Of a stretch of 64,000 nucleotides of DNA, positions 23,548 to 34,741 are shown one piece after another. The notes beneath the pieces are model-generated. The model was not told where the DNA came from and ran no database searches. It was given only the letters and a program-made list of their open reading frames with translations. A program made the translations under genes and the position numbers. Origin of the DNA: Bradysia coprophila. Lineage: Eukaryota > Arthropoda > Insecta > Diptera > Sciaridae. Position 1 is the first letter of the stretch. Each line of letters opens with the position of its first letter. The stretch lies in NCBI RefSeq assembly GCF_014529535.1, contig NW_023503334.1, positions 1,426,001 to 1,490,000 on the forward strand, in the 5' to 3' direction.

Positions 23548-24846
23548 TTATGCCGGTTCGACATAATCTTCTCCATGTTTAATACCAAAATGTACCTCAT
23601 CTCCTTTCTGATAAGCCCAAGCCATTTTCTCAGAAGTCCAATAAAAGCCGACGTTTCCACCGGCGTCTATGGTAATCGCTCCAGCGGTTTGCATAAGTCT
23701 GTCAGTCATTGCTTCTAAGACCGCTCGAGTTGCAACTTCTGCAGTTTCGCCCAAAAACTCTATTCTTTGTACGATTTTCTGCGCGACGTTGTAACGCATT
23801 ATGGTTTCGCCATGACCTGTTGTCGATACTCCACCTAAGAACATGTGAATTTTAAAATCTTTTCTCGGAGATTTTCTCTCTAATTTTACCCGAGTTGTTA
23901 TCAGCATAAGTTCCAGATCCAATGAGTGGCGAATCTCCAATGCGACCAACCATTTTTCCAGTCATTCCCCCAGTTGATGTAGCTGCAGCAATGTTTCCAA
24001 ACTGGTCTATTGCAACCGCCCCTACAGTACCCGGCTCTCCGTATAGTTTGTCGACAGGGTTGTGACCAGTTTCAGTTTTAGCATTGACTGTACTTATACC
24101 CATATCACGATCTCTTTTAAACGCTTCCAGTGCATCTTTCGCGCTTTGTGTAGCCAATTGACCTTTCGGGGTTAAAATTGGAATTCCTTGTGCTTTAGCG
24201 AATTTCATAGCACCGTCGCCGCCGAGGAATGTGTGGTTTGTGTTTTCCATTACACGACGAGCTAGCGTAATGGGATGCAATATGTCTTCCACCAATGTAA
24301 CACAGCCTGCATTCAAATTACCACCTGACATAATACTGGCATCCATGGCCACTACTCCATCGATGTTTAATACTGATCCGTATCCTAAAATGAAGAAGAA
24401 TGTTAGAAATTTCAACTAAAAGATACGGTTGAAATGAAGTACCTGCATTGAAATTTTCGTCCAATTCCATACTTCTAACAGCTTCTTCTACAGCATCTAT
24501 TGCATTTCCGCCGGCCAACATCTTTTTATAGCCCAAACGCACTGCTAGTTTTGTTCCTCGATGTTTTCCATTGTCCCGGCTGTCTGGAATGTCACCGGCG
24601 CCGCCATGAACAACTACAATCGGTTCAACAGCTCTGGGCAGATTCTGTTAAAATGAAGAAAAATTTGAAATCGATAACAACGCATCTTCTTAATACATTT
24701 AATTCGGACAACACTTTACAAGGTCTCACACAACGTTTTTGTTAACTCACCACATTGACACGCGCACCATTACTGATTACTACTTGCGCTTCAATTAACG
24801 CAAGACATAGCAGGGCTAGTAGGATTTCAAATTTAGCGGGTAGCAT
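23548..24846 (-). CDS. Isoaspartyl peptidase/L-asparaginase with signal peptide
   Basis: Paralogue of the gene just downstream, same strand. Exons in transcript order: 24751-24846, 24443-24644, 23890-24384, 23548-23834; 359 residues. Exon 1 encodes a textbook secretion signal: FEILLALLCLALIEA after a short Lys-containing start, with likely cleavage near residue 20. Exon 2 has PIVVVHGGAGD and GGNAIDAVEEAV. Autocleavage is expected before Thr219 in GEPGTVGAVAIDQFGN, followed by TSTGGMTGK, GRIGDSPLIGSGTYADN and, across the last intron, VSTTGHGETIMRYN with the usual His. The C-terminus is shorter on motifs but ends normally. It resembles ASRGL1-type enzymes more than lysosomal glycosylasparaginase in its core, yet is targeted to the secretory route, so it may act extracellularly or in lysosomes. 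Introns differ in number from its neighbour (three against two). Confidence 0.9.
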
Positions 24847-25365
24847 GGTGTATTCAGAGAATCTTATTGTTAGAAAATGAAAATTAAGAAATGAAGTTAG
24901 TGATGAGAATGATGGAGGTAAATTCGATAATTTAATTTAACTTCTTTTAATGCATGTCAAAGGTGGTAATGGTGTCTATTCATCAACAGACACATATTCG
25001 TCGATAAAGCATTTTTCTTATCAAAACAATTGATTTCATTTACTAAAATAGACTACGAAAAAATGCTGAATTGAATTGTTTTCATAACATTATTACGCAG
25101 TAAAACAGGCGTTATTCGTTCGCTTGCGACTTTTTTTTATTTTGCTGAATTTGCGATTAGTTATTTGGTAATCAATTATTGAAATAATGTTCCACTGTTT
25201 TTCATAATTTACGAAAATAGTGGATAATTGATTGATTATTGTCAAGGTGGCTTTAACTAACAGTCCTTACGTTTCCTTTGCCACTTCCTTTTTAATATTT
25301 TTGTTCTTTTTCTCCATTTCACCGCCCTCCAAACTATCATTTTCTTTATAGAGAGAAGCATTTGT
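24847..25365. other. 5' flank of the secreted asparaginase gene
   Basis: A/T-rich intergenic DNA. No clear promoter motif identified. Confidence 0.5.
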
Positions 25366-27159
25366 TTAAGAGTGATATCGCCAAAACTTGAACCAATTTT
25401 GGTGAAAATGAATACCATGGTTCGGCGATCCGGGCAAGCTATAGCTCGTTTGAATCGTCTTTCAATTCTGAGAAATAGGGATCTTTTACTTTTTCTGTTA
25501 GTTTCCCATTTTCGGAGTGAACACGTGAAAGTAATAGCATGTCAATGGGTCGTGAAAACAGTTTTTCGGTGATAGCTCGAGATAGAAATCTTTCTAAAAT
25601 GTGAAATGTTGTAGGAATATAGGCCTCTAGCAGACCTTCAAAACGAGTATAATCATCGGTAAGGACAGCCACCCGTTCTGGACTTATGACCCAAAATATG
25701 GTGAATGTTTGGACAGTGCTGCTGGCTTGCAACAGAACTTTTCCGCGGAACTGACTATAGGGTGTTGCAGCTGGACTTACCCTCTTTCGTTCCACGTATA
25801 ATACACCCCAGAAAAATTGTGTTGCAAGCCACAAAGTTAGTCGAAGTAAAATGTCGCTCCAATAGACCCATATTTTTCAGTGTTTTCAACTTGTTTTTGG
25901 TGTTCAAACAGGCTGGAGCGATAGGAATGAAATAAACTAAATCAAAATTACATGTTCAGCTCGAAATTGTGCTGAACCGTGCGATCATTGTCCTTGAAAA
26001 TGTTGCTTTCTTCTTACTTCGTAGTAGGTGGAAAACATCATTTATTTGACTTCATAAAAATATCAGGAACTCAATTGCTTTCACCGAATATGGGCTTATT
26101 GTAAAGCAGAGATGCGCATCGTTCATTTGCAGTCAATAAATGGTCACCCAAGATGTAATTTGTACTTCACAAGAGGTCACGACCGTTCCCAGCTATGGAA
26201 AATGTATGAAAAATCGAGTTTTTTTTACAAAAATATTTTTTCTGTGGAGATTTTAACTGCTTTTAGTTAAGGTCTTAAGCTATGTATTCTTAAAACAATT
26301 GTTTTTGTGAAAAAAACTGGATTTTTGACACATTTTCTATAGCTGGGAACGGTCGTGACCTCTTGTGAAGTACAAATTAAATCTTGGGTGACCATTTATT
26401 GACTGTAAATGAACGATGCGCATCTCTGCTTTACAAAAAGCCCATATTCGGTGAAAGCAATTGAGTTCCTGATATTTTTATGAAGTCAAATAAATGATGT
26501 TTTCCACCTACTACGAAGTAGGAGGAAAGCAACATATTCAAGGACAATGATCGCACGGTTCAGCACAATTTCGAGCTGAACATGTAATTTTGATTTAGTT
26601 TATTTCATTCCTATCGCTCCAGCCTGTTTGAACACCAAAAACAAGTTGAAAACACTGAAAAATATGGGTCTATTGGAGCGACATTTTACTTCGACTAACT
26701 TTGTGGCTTGCAACACAATTTTTCTGGGGTGTATTATACGAGGAACGAAAGAGGGTAAGTCCAGCTACAACACCCTATAGTCAGTACCGCGGAAAAGTTC
26801 TGTTGCAAGCCAGCAGCACTGTCCAAACATTCACCATATTTTGAGTCATAAGTCCAGAACGGGTAGCTGTCCTTACCGATGATTATACTCGTTTTGAAGG
26901 TCTGCTAGAGGCCTATATTCCTACAACATTTCACATTTTAGAAAGATTTCTATCTCGAGCTATCACCGAAAAACTGTTTTCACGACCCATTGACATGCTA
27001 TTACTTTCACGTGTTCACTCCGAAAATGGGAAACTAACAGAAAAAGTAAAAGATCCCTATTTCTCAGAATTGAATGACGATTCAAACGAGCTATAGCTTG
27101 CCCGAATCGCTGAGCCGTTGTTTTGAAATTGGTTCAAGTTTTGGCGATATCACTCTTAA
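25366..27159. repeat. 1.8-kb near-perfect inverted repeat
   Basis: Left arm 25366 to about 26225 and right arm about 26310 to 27159 are reverse complements with only scattered mismatches and a short length difference near the outer end (a dozen extra bases at about 25395-25410). The spacer is about 85 bp of T-rich sequence around 26262. The outer ends read ttaagagtgatatcg and cgatatcactcttaa. No flanking target duplication is evident. Each arm carries a minus/plus frame of about 130 codons ending in SELKDDSNEL or SELNDDSNEL, without an ATG at its start and without a known domain. Transcription across it would give a very long double-stranded RNA. It may be a foldback transposon or an inverted duplication. 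Confidence 0.9.
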
Positions 27160-27350
27160 GAGTCAATTCAACCCTGATCTGTATATTGTTTCATTAAAAG
27201 TGATTCTAGATCGGATCGTCGTAAATCAGCCGACAACATATTAGGGACATATTTTACAACCCTAGTGTTGTAATGGATTTCTTATGTACATAACTAATAA
27301 TGTCTCCTTTGTGGTAGTTTTGAAGTAAAATAATTGTTAAAACAAATGAT
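27160..27350. other. Spacer, nothing recognised
   Basis: Short A/T-rich spacer between the long inverted repeat and the hairpin module cluster. Confidence 0.4.
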
Positions 27351-27553
27351 GATTTTACTTAACTAGGGAGGTAATAGGGCCATTCCATCTATAGGGAAAA
27401 CCCTTTACCTCTATCGTAAAGTAAAAAAGCATGCTGTACACTGGAAATAATTTGATATCTCGTATCATGATGAGTGAAAGTACCTCGGGCGGAAGCCCTC
27501 AGATATTTTTACTCATCTGGATACGAGATATCGAATTACTTGCTGGTATAGTA
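27351..27553 (-). mobile_element. Paired hairpin modules H and F, copy 1
   Basis: Module H (27351-27427) has arms gattttactt and gtaaagtaaaa. Module F (27434-27553) has arms aatttgatatctcgtatc and its complement around the core cctcgggcggaagccctcag. The same pair in reverse order and orientation is at 33918-34224, where module F is interrupted by an insertion. This copy represents the uninterrupted state. Confidence 0.75.
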
Positions 27554-27585
27554 ATCTACGAATACATAACTAGGAATAGAAAGAT

Positions 27586-27664
27586 GAAAAGTAGAGTTTT
27601 CGTGTGAACTTGGTCGATCCGAGGCGAAGCCGAGGTTAATAAACACGCGAAAACGAGACTTTTC
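27586..27664. mobile_element. Hairpin module E, copy 3
   Basis: Arms gaaaagtagagttttcgtgt and cacgcgaaaacgagactttt surround the core gatccgaggcgaagccgagg. Same family as 4978-5054 and 10737-10800. Confidence 0.7.
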
Positions 27665-27898
27665 ATTTTTATCCTGAGTTATGTAATGGATTTTCCATAC
27701 CTAGGACCCGAAAAGTGCGACTTCGTCGCTCTTTTTCTCCGTCCAATATGAAAAGTACTATTCGTACCACGGACTAAAAGTTTTTTTTAGCGTATTCGAT
27801 TCCGGACCCCGCCTTCGGCTCTGTCTGGAAACTTCTCACACGCTAAAAAGACTTTTAGTCCTAGGAACGAAATGTACTATTTCATAGTATTCTATTTC
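27665..27898. mobile_element. Further nested hairpin segments
   Basis: Contains tcctgagttatgtaatggat, shared with the 10.6-kb cluster, and two hairpins with arms tttttagcgt / cacgctaaaaag-like and cores cgccttcggctc. Boundaries are unclear because the segments are inserted in one another. Confidence 0.5.
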
Positions 27899-28230
27899 AT
27901 AGTTATTTACGTATCGATTGAGTAGGCCGAAAGAGTTACGTATTAAGTTTTGTGTATCTGTTTTGGCCGTTTGATTTTAGGCAATTTCGCGGGTTACATG
28001 CGAAAGTGCCTAAAATCAAACGGCCAAAACAGATACTCAAAAAAATTTTCATGTAAGGGGTCGAAAACCCGAGAAAAATCTCGAAACTCCCTCATTTTCG
28101 GCCCCGACACATGAAAATAACTATTGTATGCTTGCTAAGAGGACCGAAAGTAAAGAAATGTCAATTCAAGGGGCGATAGCTTTCGCCCCGCGAATTGACA
28201 GCTTTACTTTCGGTCCTCTTAGCAAGCATA
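27899..28230. mobile_element. Element B, interrupted by modules C and D
   Basis: The spacer part of element B (27899-27953, atagttatttacgtatcg) is separated from its palindrome (28127-28230, tgcttgctaagaggaccg) by a C-type hairpin (27954-28035) and a D-type hairpin (28047-28116). At 5275-5765 the B spacer and palindrome are directly joined, three times in tandem, so the C-D pair here is an insertion into B. Confidence 0.75.
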
Positions 28231-30501
28231 CAAAATCAATTGAGAGCATGTCCATGCGGGGTGAACTAAGAAAAAATAATCGCACACGTCGTTAATTAGA
28301 AATTTTTAATTAGTTATACCTTTAATGTGTGAAAATTCCTACAGTTTACTCGAAAATTAATGAAGAAAACACGAATTGTTAACATTTTTTAAGTAAAAGA
28401 TCAAATGGATCACTCGTGGTTCTTTACAGATCGAGTTTTCAGTCAATTTTCAGTCAGTTTTTAGTGAATTTTTGAGTAAAAACAAATTACTGTGCTTACG
28501 TGACTTAACGGATACTACACAATCTCATTTTGCGCAGTCTGTGCTTGTCTGTTTTCTTTTTCGCTCGACCAAGTCGTCATCATTATTCAGATGATTATTT
28601 TTGGAAACAAGAAAGATGCGTCGCTAAAAAAACGTTAGTGACGTGTATTTTGTGATTTTAAATAATTACATGAACATCATGTCTATGCCTAAACGGTTCA
28701 ACTGGCATTTTATGAATGCAGCCGTTTAACTTTTACCGAATTTACAATTTCAAAAATTCTGTTTCTCTGCATGTAGTCATACACATTAATGTATTTGTTT
28801 TATCAACTTCCTACCGATAACCCGACCTTGTAATTCCGTTTGCTTATACAAAACCTTTCTTTTATTCCGTTTTTTTCTTTGATAGACTTAGTGACTTGGT
28901 TCTGATAGAGTTCACGTCGAAATGCAACCAGAATCGAATAGCTGATCATTGCGAGACAACGAACGCAGACATTTATACTAATATCGCAATTTCTACCCAT
29001 ACAATATATTGATAATAATCATTTGTTGATTTATGTTGATTTTGTCTGAGACTCAATGTGGCTTTTGATACGATACGATATGCATGTTGCAATGTTCCGA
29101 ATGCTCTGGACTAATTATTGTTACGGGTTTTAAATTGATTGAACTTATAAACACAATGAGAATGCGCCACGTTTCATAGTCCTGATATCTTGATATAAAC
29201 TGATATACCGAAAATACTAGCTACACAATTGTTTGCACAAAAGATTGTCCGAAAATTTGCTTTAGTTACTTGATTTATAGTCCGAATTTTTCTTATTGTA
29301 ATTGATTAACTAAAATCGAAATTCTTACATTCATCTCATCAGAAAATATAAAACTCTCAGACCAAGCCGAACACACAAGTTAACATCGATAAAAAACCCG
29401 ATCTTCTGCAGATGTAAGTGGTTTTAATTGAACTAAAACACGCCACACGAAAAAATAAACTTTTGTTTGAGAGTCTTCGAAGACAAAGCTGAATGGGTCG
29501 TTAAACAACGTATCATAATTTGATGCTAAAATAGTGTTTGTCTTAAACAAAGAGAAGGTAACGAAATGAGAGTGTTATGATTGAATGATCACTTGACATA
29601 CCTTTTTGGACCGAACGTAGATAGGCAATCGATGAAACTGAATAATTTTTTTCTGTGTTCAAACTGTTTGTAATGAATTTATTTGGGGTAACATAAAGAT
29701 AAATTGTAATTACGATCTTATCAAACAATATATACAACAGCAATTCAGGTTTGTGTTAAACCAAGAGGTAGTAAAAAGTTTCTTTATTGATTATATGATT
29801 GCCTTATTTGTGGACGGTAATTATTAACCAATCTACTTACTCTACTTTACCGATTTTTTGCCGACATGTTGGTAGACAAAATTGATATTATACTTATTGA
29901 CGGAGTGATTAATGATTTATAATATTTGTGAAAGAAAGGAATCCAGTGGTAGAACCATAACAAGTTTGCTGGAAAAAATTTTCCTTTTAATTTTTATTGA
30001 TGCTTGCAGTGCTTAACAAAAAGATCTAGATAATCCCTTTATCGCACGCGCGACCTGGTAACATTAGGGCATAAGATACATTGTCCTCAACAATACCTCG
30101 AAGCTTTTATTTTCACAATTATTTCGTGCAAGGCTTATAAGAAAAAAGTCATGAAACATCCGTCCGAATTAATTATTTTTTTTACAAAACAAATAAGACA
30201 AACAGACGTTCGTATGCTTCATTTTCGCGGCTGATTTCTCGATGTGATGATGTGAATGTAACAATTTTTTTTAATCAGGAAATGTTGTGAACCCTACGTT
30301 TAGGAAAAGTGGGTCAACTTAAATAGAACTAGCGTTGATGTCAGCAGCACAGACGTAAGAAATAAATTTAGTAAGATAGTAAGAGTAAAGTCTCCAATTT
30401 TTACTGATCACAATTTTATGAATTTGTGAATTGTATGAACTGATTGCAAATGGTTTAAAGTTTACAAATTTTGATCAGAATTTATATTCAAAATTACTCA
30501 C
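28231..30501. other. No supported gene
   Basis: 2.3 kb of A/T-rich DNA. It may contain downstream exons of the minus-strand candidate gene that begins at 30669. Two stretches with splice-like borders on the minus strand (near 29590-29625 and 29385-29510) were noted, but neither is convincing. Confidence 0.4.
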
Positions 30502-30669
30502 ACGAAAATACTTGTTTAAAAGCTCTTGCAATGTCGAAGTACTACCCTTGATGTCAGCGATTGTTGTCTTTAATCTTAGTGCATCTGGGTACGATCGGCT
30601 ACCATCAGTAAAGTCAAATCTTTGAATCGAACACACAACGAAAAAAGTGAAAAAATTTAGCGACCACAT
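30502..30669 (-). CDS. Candidate first exon of a secreted protein
   Basis: On the minus strand an ATG at 30667-30669 opens 56 codons that end exactly at a consensus gtgagt donor (complement of 30496-30501), in phase 0. The start encodes MWSLNFFTFFVVCSIQ, a plausible signal peptide, followed by a polar, helix-forming stretch with LKTTIADIKG and LQELLNKYFR. Codon use looks coding rather than random. I do not recognise the family, and later exons were not established, so this may be a real taxon-restricted gene, a relic, or chance. Its closest upstream neighbour is a MITE at 31031-31200. Confidence 0.3.
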
Positions 30670-31030
30670 GATGTAGATTGCAGTTCGATTTATCGAATAA
30701 GCTTAATTCTGAAAATTTCATCAACTGAGGTGCTTGTTTCTTAAATACACATACGCAACTTTGTAAGCTGATTGGTCTGTTTAAATAAGAATAAGAAGAT
30801 AATCGAAGAATTGGCAAACTTTGTCTACCACATTTAATAGAAATAATTTGACAAATATTATTTTACTTTGCCGTCATTAGCGAAAACAATTGAATTTGTC
30901 ATTCGTTTTCGACTGTAATTATCGTAAATGGAGTTCAAATAACGATAATAAGGTTACAACATACATAAGTGTCTGAGTGGCTACCGAAAGAAGCACATGT
31001 GCGATCGGACGATTCTACTACAAATGATAA
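30670..31030. other. No recognised feature
   Basis: A/T-rich. Would be the promoter region of the candidate exon at 30502-30669 if that gene is real. Confidence 0.4.
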
Positions 31031-31200
31031 TCCCATAAAAACCTTAAAAGAGGAAGAGGTGAAGCTATAGTACTGTAAAAGTTAAACTTTCAAAACATTT
31101 GATAGCAGTTTTGATGACGCACTATGAGTCTCAACGTAATCAACTACGTAACTTTTACAGTACTAGCGTCACATCTTCCTCTTTTGAGGTTTTTGTGGGA
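31031..31200. mobile_element. 170-bp MITE with about 50-bp inverted arms
   Basis: The left arm (31031-31084) with aaaagaggaagaggtgaagc and tagtactgtaaaagtt pairs with the right arm 31150-31200 (aacttttacagtacta, cttcctcttttgaggttttt). The loop is non-coding. Confidence 0.75.
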
Positions 31201-33622
31201 TATCAGTTGTTTTGGAAGTTTTGGGTAATGCTTAGAGTTAAGCAAGCTCAACAAGTGACACCTTATCCCAACTCTCTACATGCCATATAGCCGAAAATAT
31301 CTCAAAAATACGAAATTTTAAGATGGCCGACATTTTCTTGAAATATCGAAAAAAGTTTTCCACCGACGAAACTCTATGATTACCAATTTAATGCAACTAT
31401 GTTTGTACCATATGGGCCTAAATACAAAAATTTGAAAGAATTTCCAATTTGCCATTTTGTTGGACATTTTAACCCTAAACACACATTTCAATGGGAACCA
31501 GCACACCAAATGTATAAATACCTAAAATTCCAAAATGTTCCAAAAATTTTGTGAAGAAACAAATTTTTCAATTTCATAATCTTCACGCACATTTTATATG
31601 AAGGATGGCAACACTGATCTACTACACAATCATTATAATAGAAATGTTGCAGTCATATTTTTGTCATATAAATGAAATAATGGCTTTCATATAAGTGCGT
31701 TTTTTGGAAATGTTCATGAAAATGTTTTAATTAAATTTACAGAAATTAATTTATTGATTTGCCGGTGAAAAAGTCTTAAGATTAAATTAATGTAAGTTTT
31801 AGCAAAAGTGCGCGCGCAGTTTTCGTAAACAAGTGGTCTGTGTGAACGCGTATATCAAACCCACATGAAACATTTTTATTAACTCGAATATGGTGAAAGT
31901 GCTGAAAATGTGTGAAGATGCTTCAATTTCAAGTAGTGTTTTCTCCTGATGTAGTCAATCCTCGAGTCAATCGTTTTTAATGATCTATAACTCGTTGAAC
32001 TCGTATTGAAGAGTACGTCCATTTCCGGTTCAGTATGGAAAAGTCAAATGTTCGCCCATATATATAGGTTCCTTAGTCTCTCGTTGGTTGTTCTTTTTTC
32101 TTTTTTAGGGAAGTAGACTAGCGTCACAAACCTCCGCTATCGCTTCGGTTTATGATTATATGTCGCATCTTAAAATTAAAGTCAAAAGCTAATACATCTA
32201 TGCGTTAGAATTCAACGTTTCAGTTCATGCAGATTCACATTTTAAGCGACTATTCATTTGGCATCAGTGAGCACAGAAAATATAAATCCTAGTTATGCCA
32301 CACACATTTCTAGCATTGAACTAGGCTCTACAGGTGTCAAAGATTCTAAAAAAGACTATTTTGGCCCATTACCGTTTTTTGTACCAATAGTACACACCCG
32401 ATTTTGAATGAGCCTCCTTCTTTTTACTCTGACTACGAAATGCTTCGATCGTCTAACGTCATGGTTTTCTCAACTCAATGAGGAAGCGTAAATCTTCCGT
32501 TGTCTTTATCTAAAAAAAAAAACGTTGCAGCTCGATGACAAATGATTTTGCGGACATAAAAAGACCGAAGAAAATGGATCAAACGGATCATAAAGTGCGT
32601 AAATAACGTTTTTAATTGAGGATACCACTGCCGTACAAAAAATCATGTTTCTAACTTGTGTCTTAACTAAATTTTTGTGCAAACTTTGTTTTTTCAACCT
32701 CAACTTCATATTGGGTTGACGTTATTCACATCTTTTTAGCGAAAAACCTACATAGCGCACATGTTCACAAAATAGTTGATCTATTCTAGGCACATTATGC
32801 TTACTATAAATCGGCTGCATAAATAACCATTCTTAAAAGTTTCGCAGATCTGTTTTCCGTTATATACTTCAAACGTAAAGAAAACGCAGGATTTTAACTG
32901 GAACATTTATCAATAAGTTTCTGGGAATCAATGCCTCACTCAGTTCCAATTTTCTTTAATTTTTCTTTTTTAAAGACTGCGTATGAAATGCATAAATGTT
33001 GAGCGATATGTCAATCGGATTTTGATCGAATATTCCTAAACTGACTCACCCAGATCTCGTCCAAGATTCTTAACGGTTTTCATTTTCAGGTGTAACGACG
33101 AATCTACATTCACATAAATCTTCGGCAGAAGTTGGCATCTATATAGACCTATTTCTAGATAAGTTGAACCGCAAAATGCTGTTACTTGTAAAACCTAATC
33201 ATCTTTCCTTATTCAATATTCAATTATATTCAATTTAAATGAAAGGTTCCTACAAAAAATGAGGTACTTTAGAACCCTCTGCCTATCATTCATCTACCAC
33301 CACAAGAGCTCTCAATTTGCCAATACCGAATAGCTACGCCACTGATATATTCAATTCCTTTTGAGCAGTTTATTGTACAAATATTTCTTTGTTCCACGTT
33401 TCGATATTTGTATACCATATATTTAATCTGAATACACCTTGCTGTCATTTCATGTTATTGGAACACACACTTTTCGTTACAAAAATATCGTCAACAAAAA
33501 CAATAGCTCGTAGAATGAGTCACACCAATAAATAGCTCTGTTTCTGGCATCATTAGTAAATAAATGATAATATTTCGAATTGGTCCAACAGATCATTTGC
33601 ATACGTTTATAGTATATGACAT
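31201..33622. other. No recognised gene
   Basis: 2.4 kb of A/T-rich DNA with only short, unconvincing open frames. Confidence 0.55.
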
Positions 33623-33909
33623 TTATCACATACGCGCGATGTTCGGATGTCAAAATTACTTCACTAGAAGAATAATTCAAAAATTACACTTCAGTTCTAT
33701 GTTGTTGTTCCGTTTTCGCTTATGCGATAAAATAGAGTACACACTTGTCACTATCAGTCTCGGAAAGCCTCGACTTCTTCGTGACAAGTGTGTAATATAT
33801 ATTATCACATACGCGCGGTGTTCGGATGTCAAAATTACTTAACTAGAAGTTTAATTCAAAAGTTACAGTTCAGGTCTATGCTGTTGTCTCGTTTTCGCTT
33901 ATGTGATAA
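33623..33909. repeat. Two direct copies of a 108-bp TIR element with a hairpin between
   Basis: Copies at 33623-33730 and 33802-33909 start ttatcacatacgcgcg and end tatgcgataa or tatgtgataa, so each has short terminal inverted repeats. They are separated by a hairpin (33733-33800) with arms tacacacttgtcac. That hairpin recurs at 34225-34290. Confidence 0.75.
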
Positions 33910-33917
33910 TAGTACAT

Positions 33918-34224
33918 TACTATACCAGTGAAGTAATTTGTTATCTCGTATCCAGATGAGTAAAAGTATCTGAGGGCTTCAGCCCGAGGTACTTTTCAAT
34001 TTCAATTTCATTTATTTCCAAGAAAAAACTTCTAACATTAAACACACAGCGTAGCTCCAGTATGCGTTACAATTCTAAGGAGCAACAACAAGGTACTTTT
34101 ACTCATCGTTATACGAGATATCAAATTATTTCACGTGTTAAGTATGGCGTTTTACTTTACGAGCGAGGGAAAGGGTCTGCACTAGTGAGGGAATGGCCAC
34201 ATTACCTCACTAGTAAAGTAAAAT
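33918..34224 (+). mobile_element. Paired hairpin modules F and H, copy 2 (interrupted)
   Basis: Module F (33918-34140) and module H (about 34148-34224) match the pair at 27351-27553 in the opposite orientation. Module F is broken between 33997 and 34090 by a separate insertion flanked by a 10-bp duplication. Confidence 0.75.
33997..34090 (-). mobile_element. 5'-truncated non-LTR retrotransposon tail with target duplication
   Basis: 94 bp flanked by aggtactttt on both sides (33987-33996 and 34091-34100), a perfect 10-bp target-site duplication. Read on the minus strand the insert ends in aataaatgaaattgaaattg, a short-repeat tail of the kind that ends many LINEs and SINEs. The hairpin copy at 27434-27553 lacks it, giving a natural empty site. 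Assignment to a LINE family is not possible from 94 bp. Confidence 0.75.
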
Positions 34225-34290
34225 AGAGTACACACTTGTCACTATCAGTCTCGGCAAGCCTCGACTTCTTCGTGACAAGTGTGTAATATA
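34225..34290. repeat. Hairpin, second copy
   Basis: Arms agtacacacttgtcac and its complement. Nearly identical to 33733-33800, differing in the loop at cggcaag against cggaaag. Confidence 0.7.
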
Positions 34291-34482
34291 TATCTATGAG
34301 AGAAATTATGGAACTGAAGCTTCTACTGTGAAGTTAGTTAATCCAAGCCATAGTTGAGGGTAATAATCACATATAAAACGCCTAATCACTGTTTCATAGG
34401 AATTCGACATTACATTCGGACATTACCTGATAAGAAATGCATTTTTTCTACGACCATACTGTGAGTATTTTGCCGAACATTG

Positions 34483-34610
34483 TACACTCACGGAATTTTG
34501 AAACCCGACACATCTTCTGTTTTGTGTTTTACTGGTTTTTTGTGTGAATTTTGCATGTATTTTTATATGGAGAAATCAGAAACCCAGGTTTTCAAAATTC
34601 GGCGAGTGTA
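34483..34610. mobile_element. 128-bp hairpin element
   Basis: Arms acactcacggaattttgaaa and ttttcaaaattcggcgagtg pair imperfectly. Interior non-coding. Confidence 0.6.
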
Positions 34611-34741
34611 GAAAATCGAAAGTAGTGTCAAAGTAAAGACATTGATGCCAAATCAAGAAAGGAATTTCAAAGATTCGAATTTTTAACTTGCCTTGCCTTT
34701 CAATAAAAATATTATTTTTGAATCCATTCACCATTTGGAAG

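Noticed and set aside
25439..25834. 131-codon minus-strand frame in the long inverted repeat
   Set aside because: It starts at TTG, not ATG, has no recognised domain and is mirrored in the other arm. Described as part of the repeat instead.
28803..29000. 65-codon minus-strand frame
   Set aside because: Looked briefly like an exon downstream of the 30502-30669 candidate, but has no suitable acceptor in phase and no family features.
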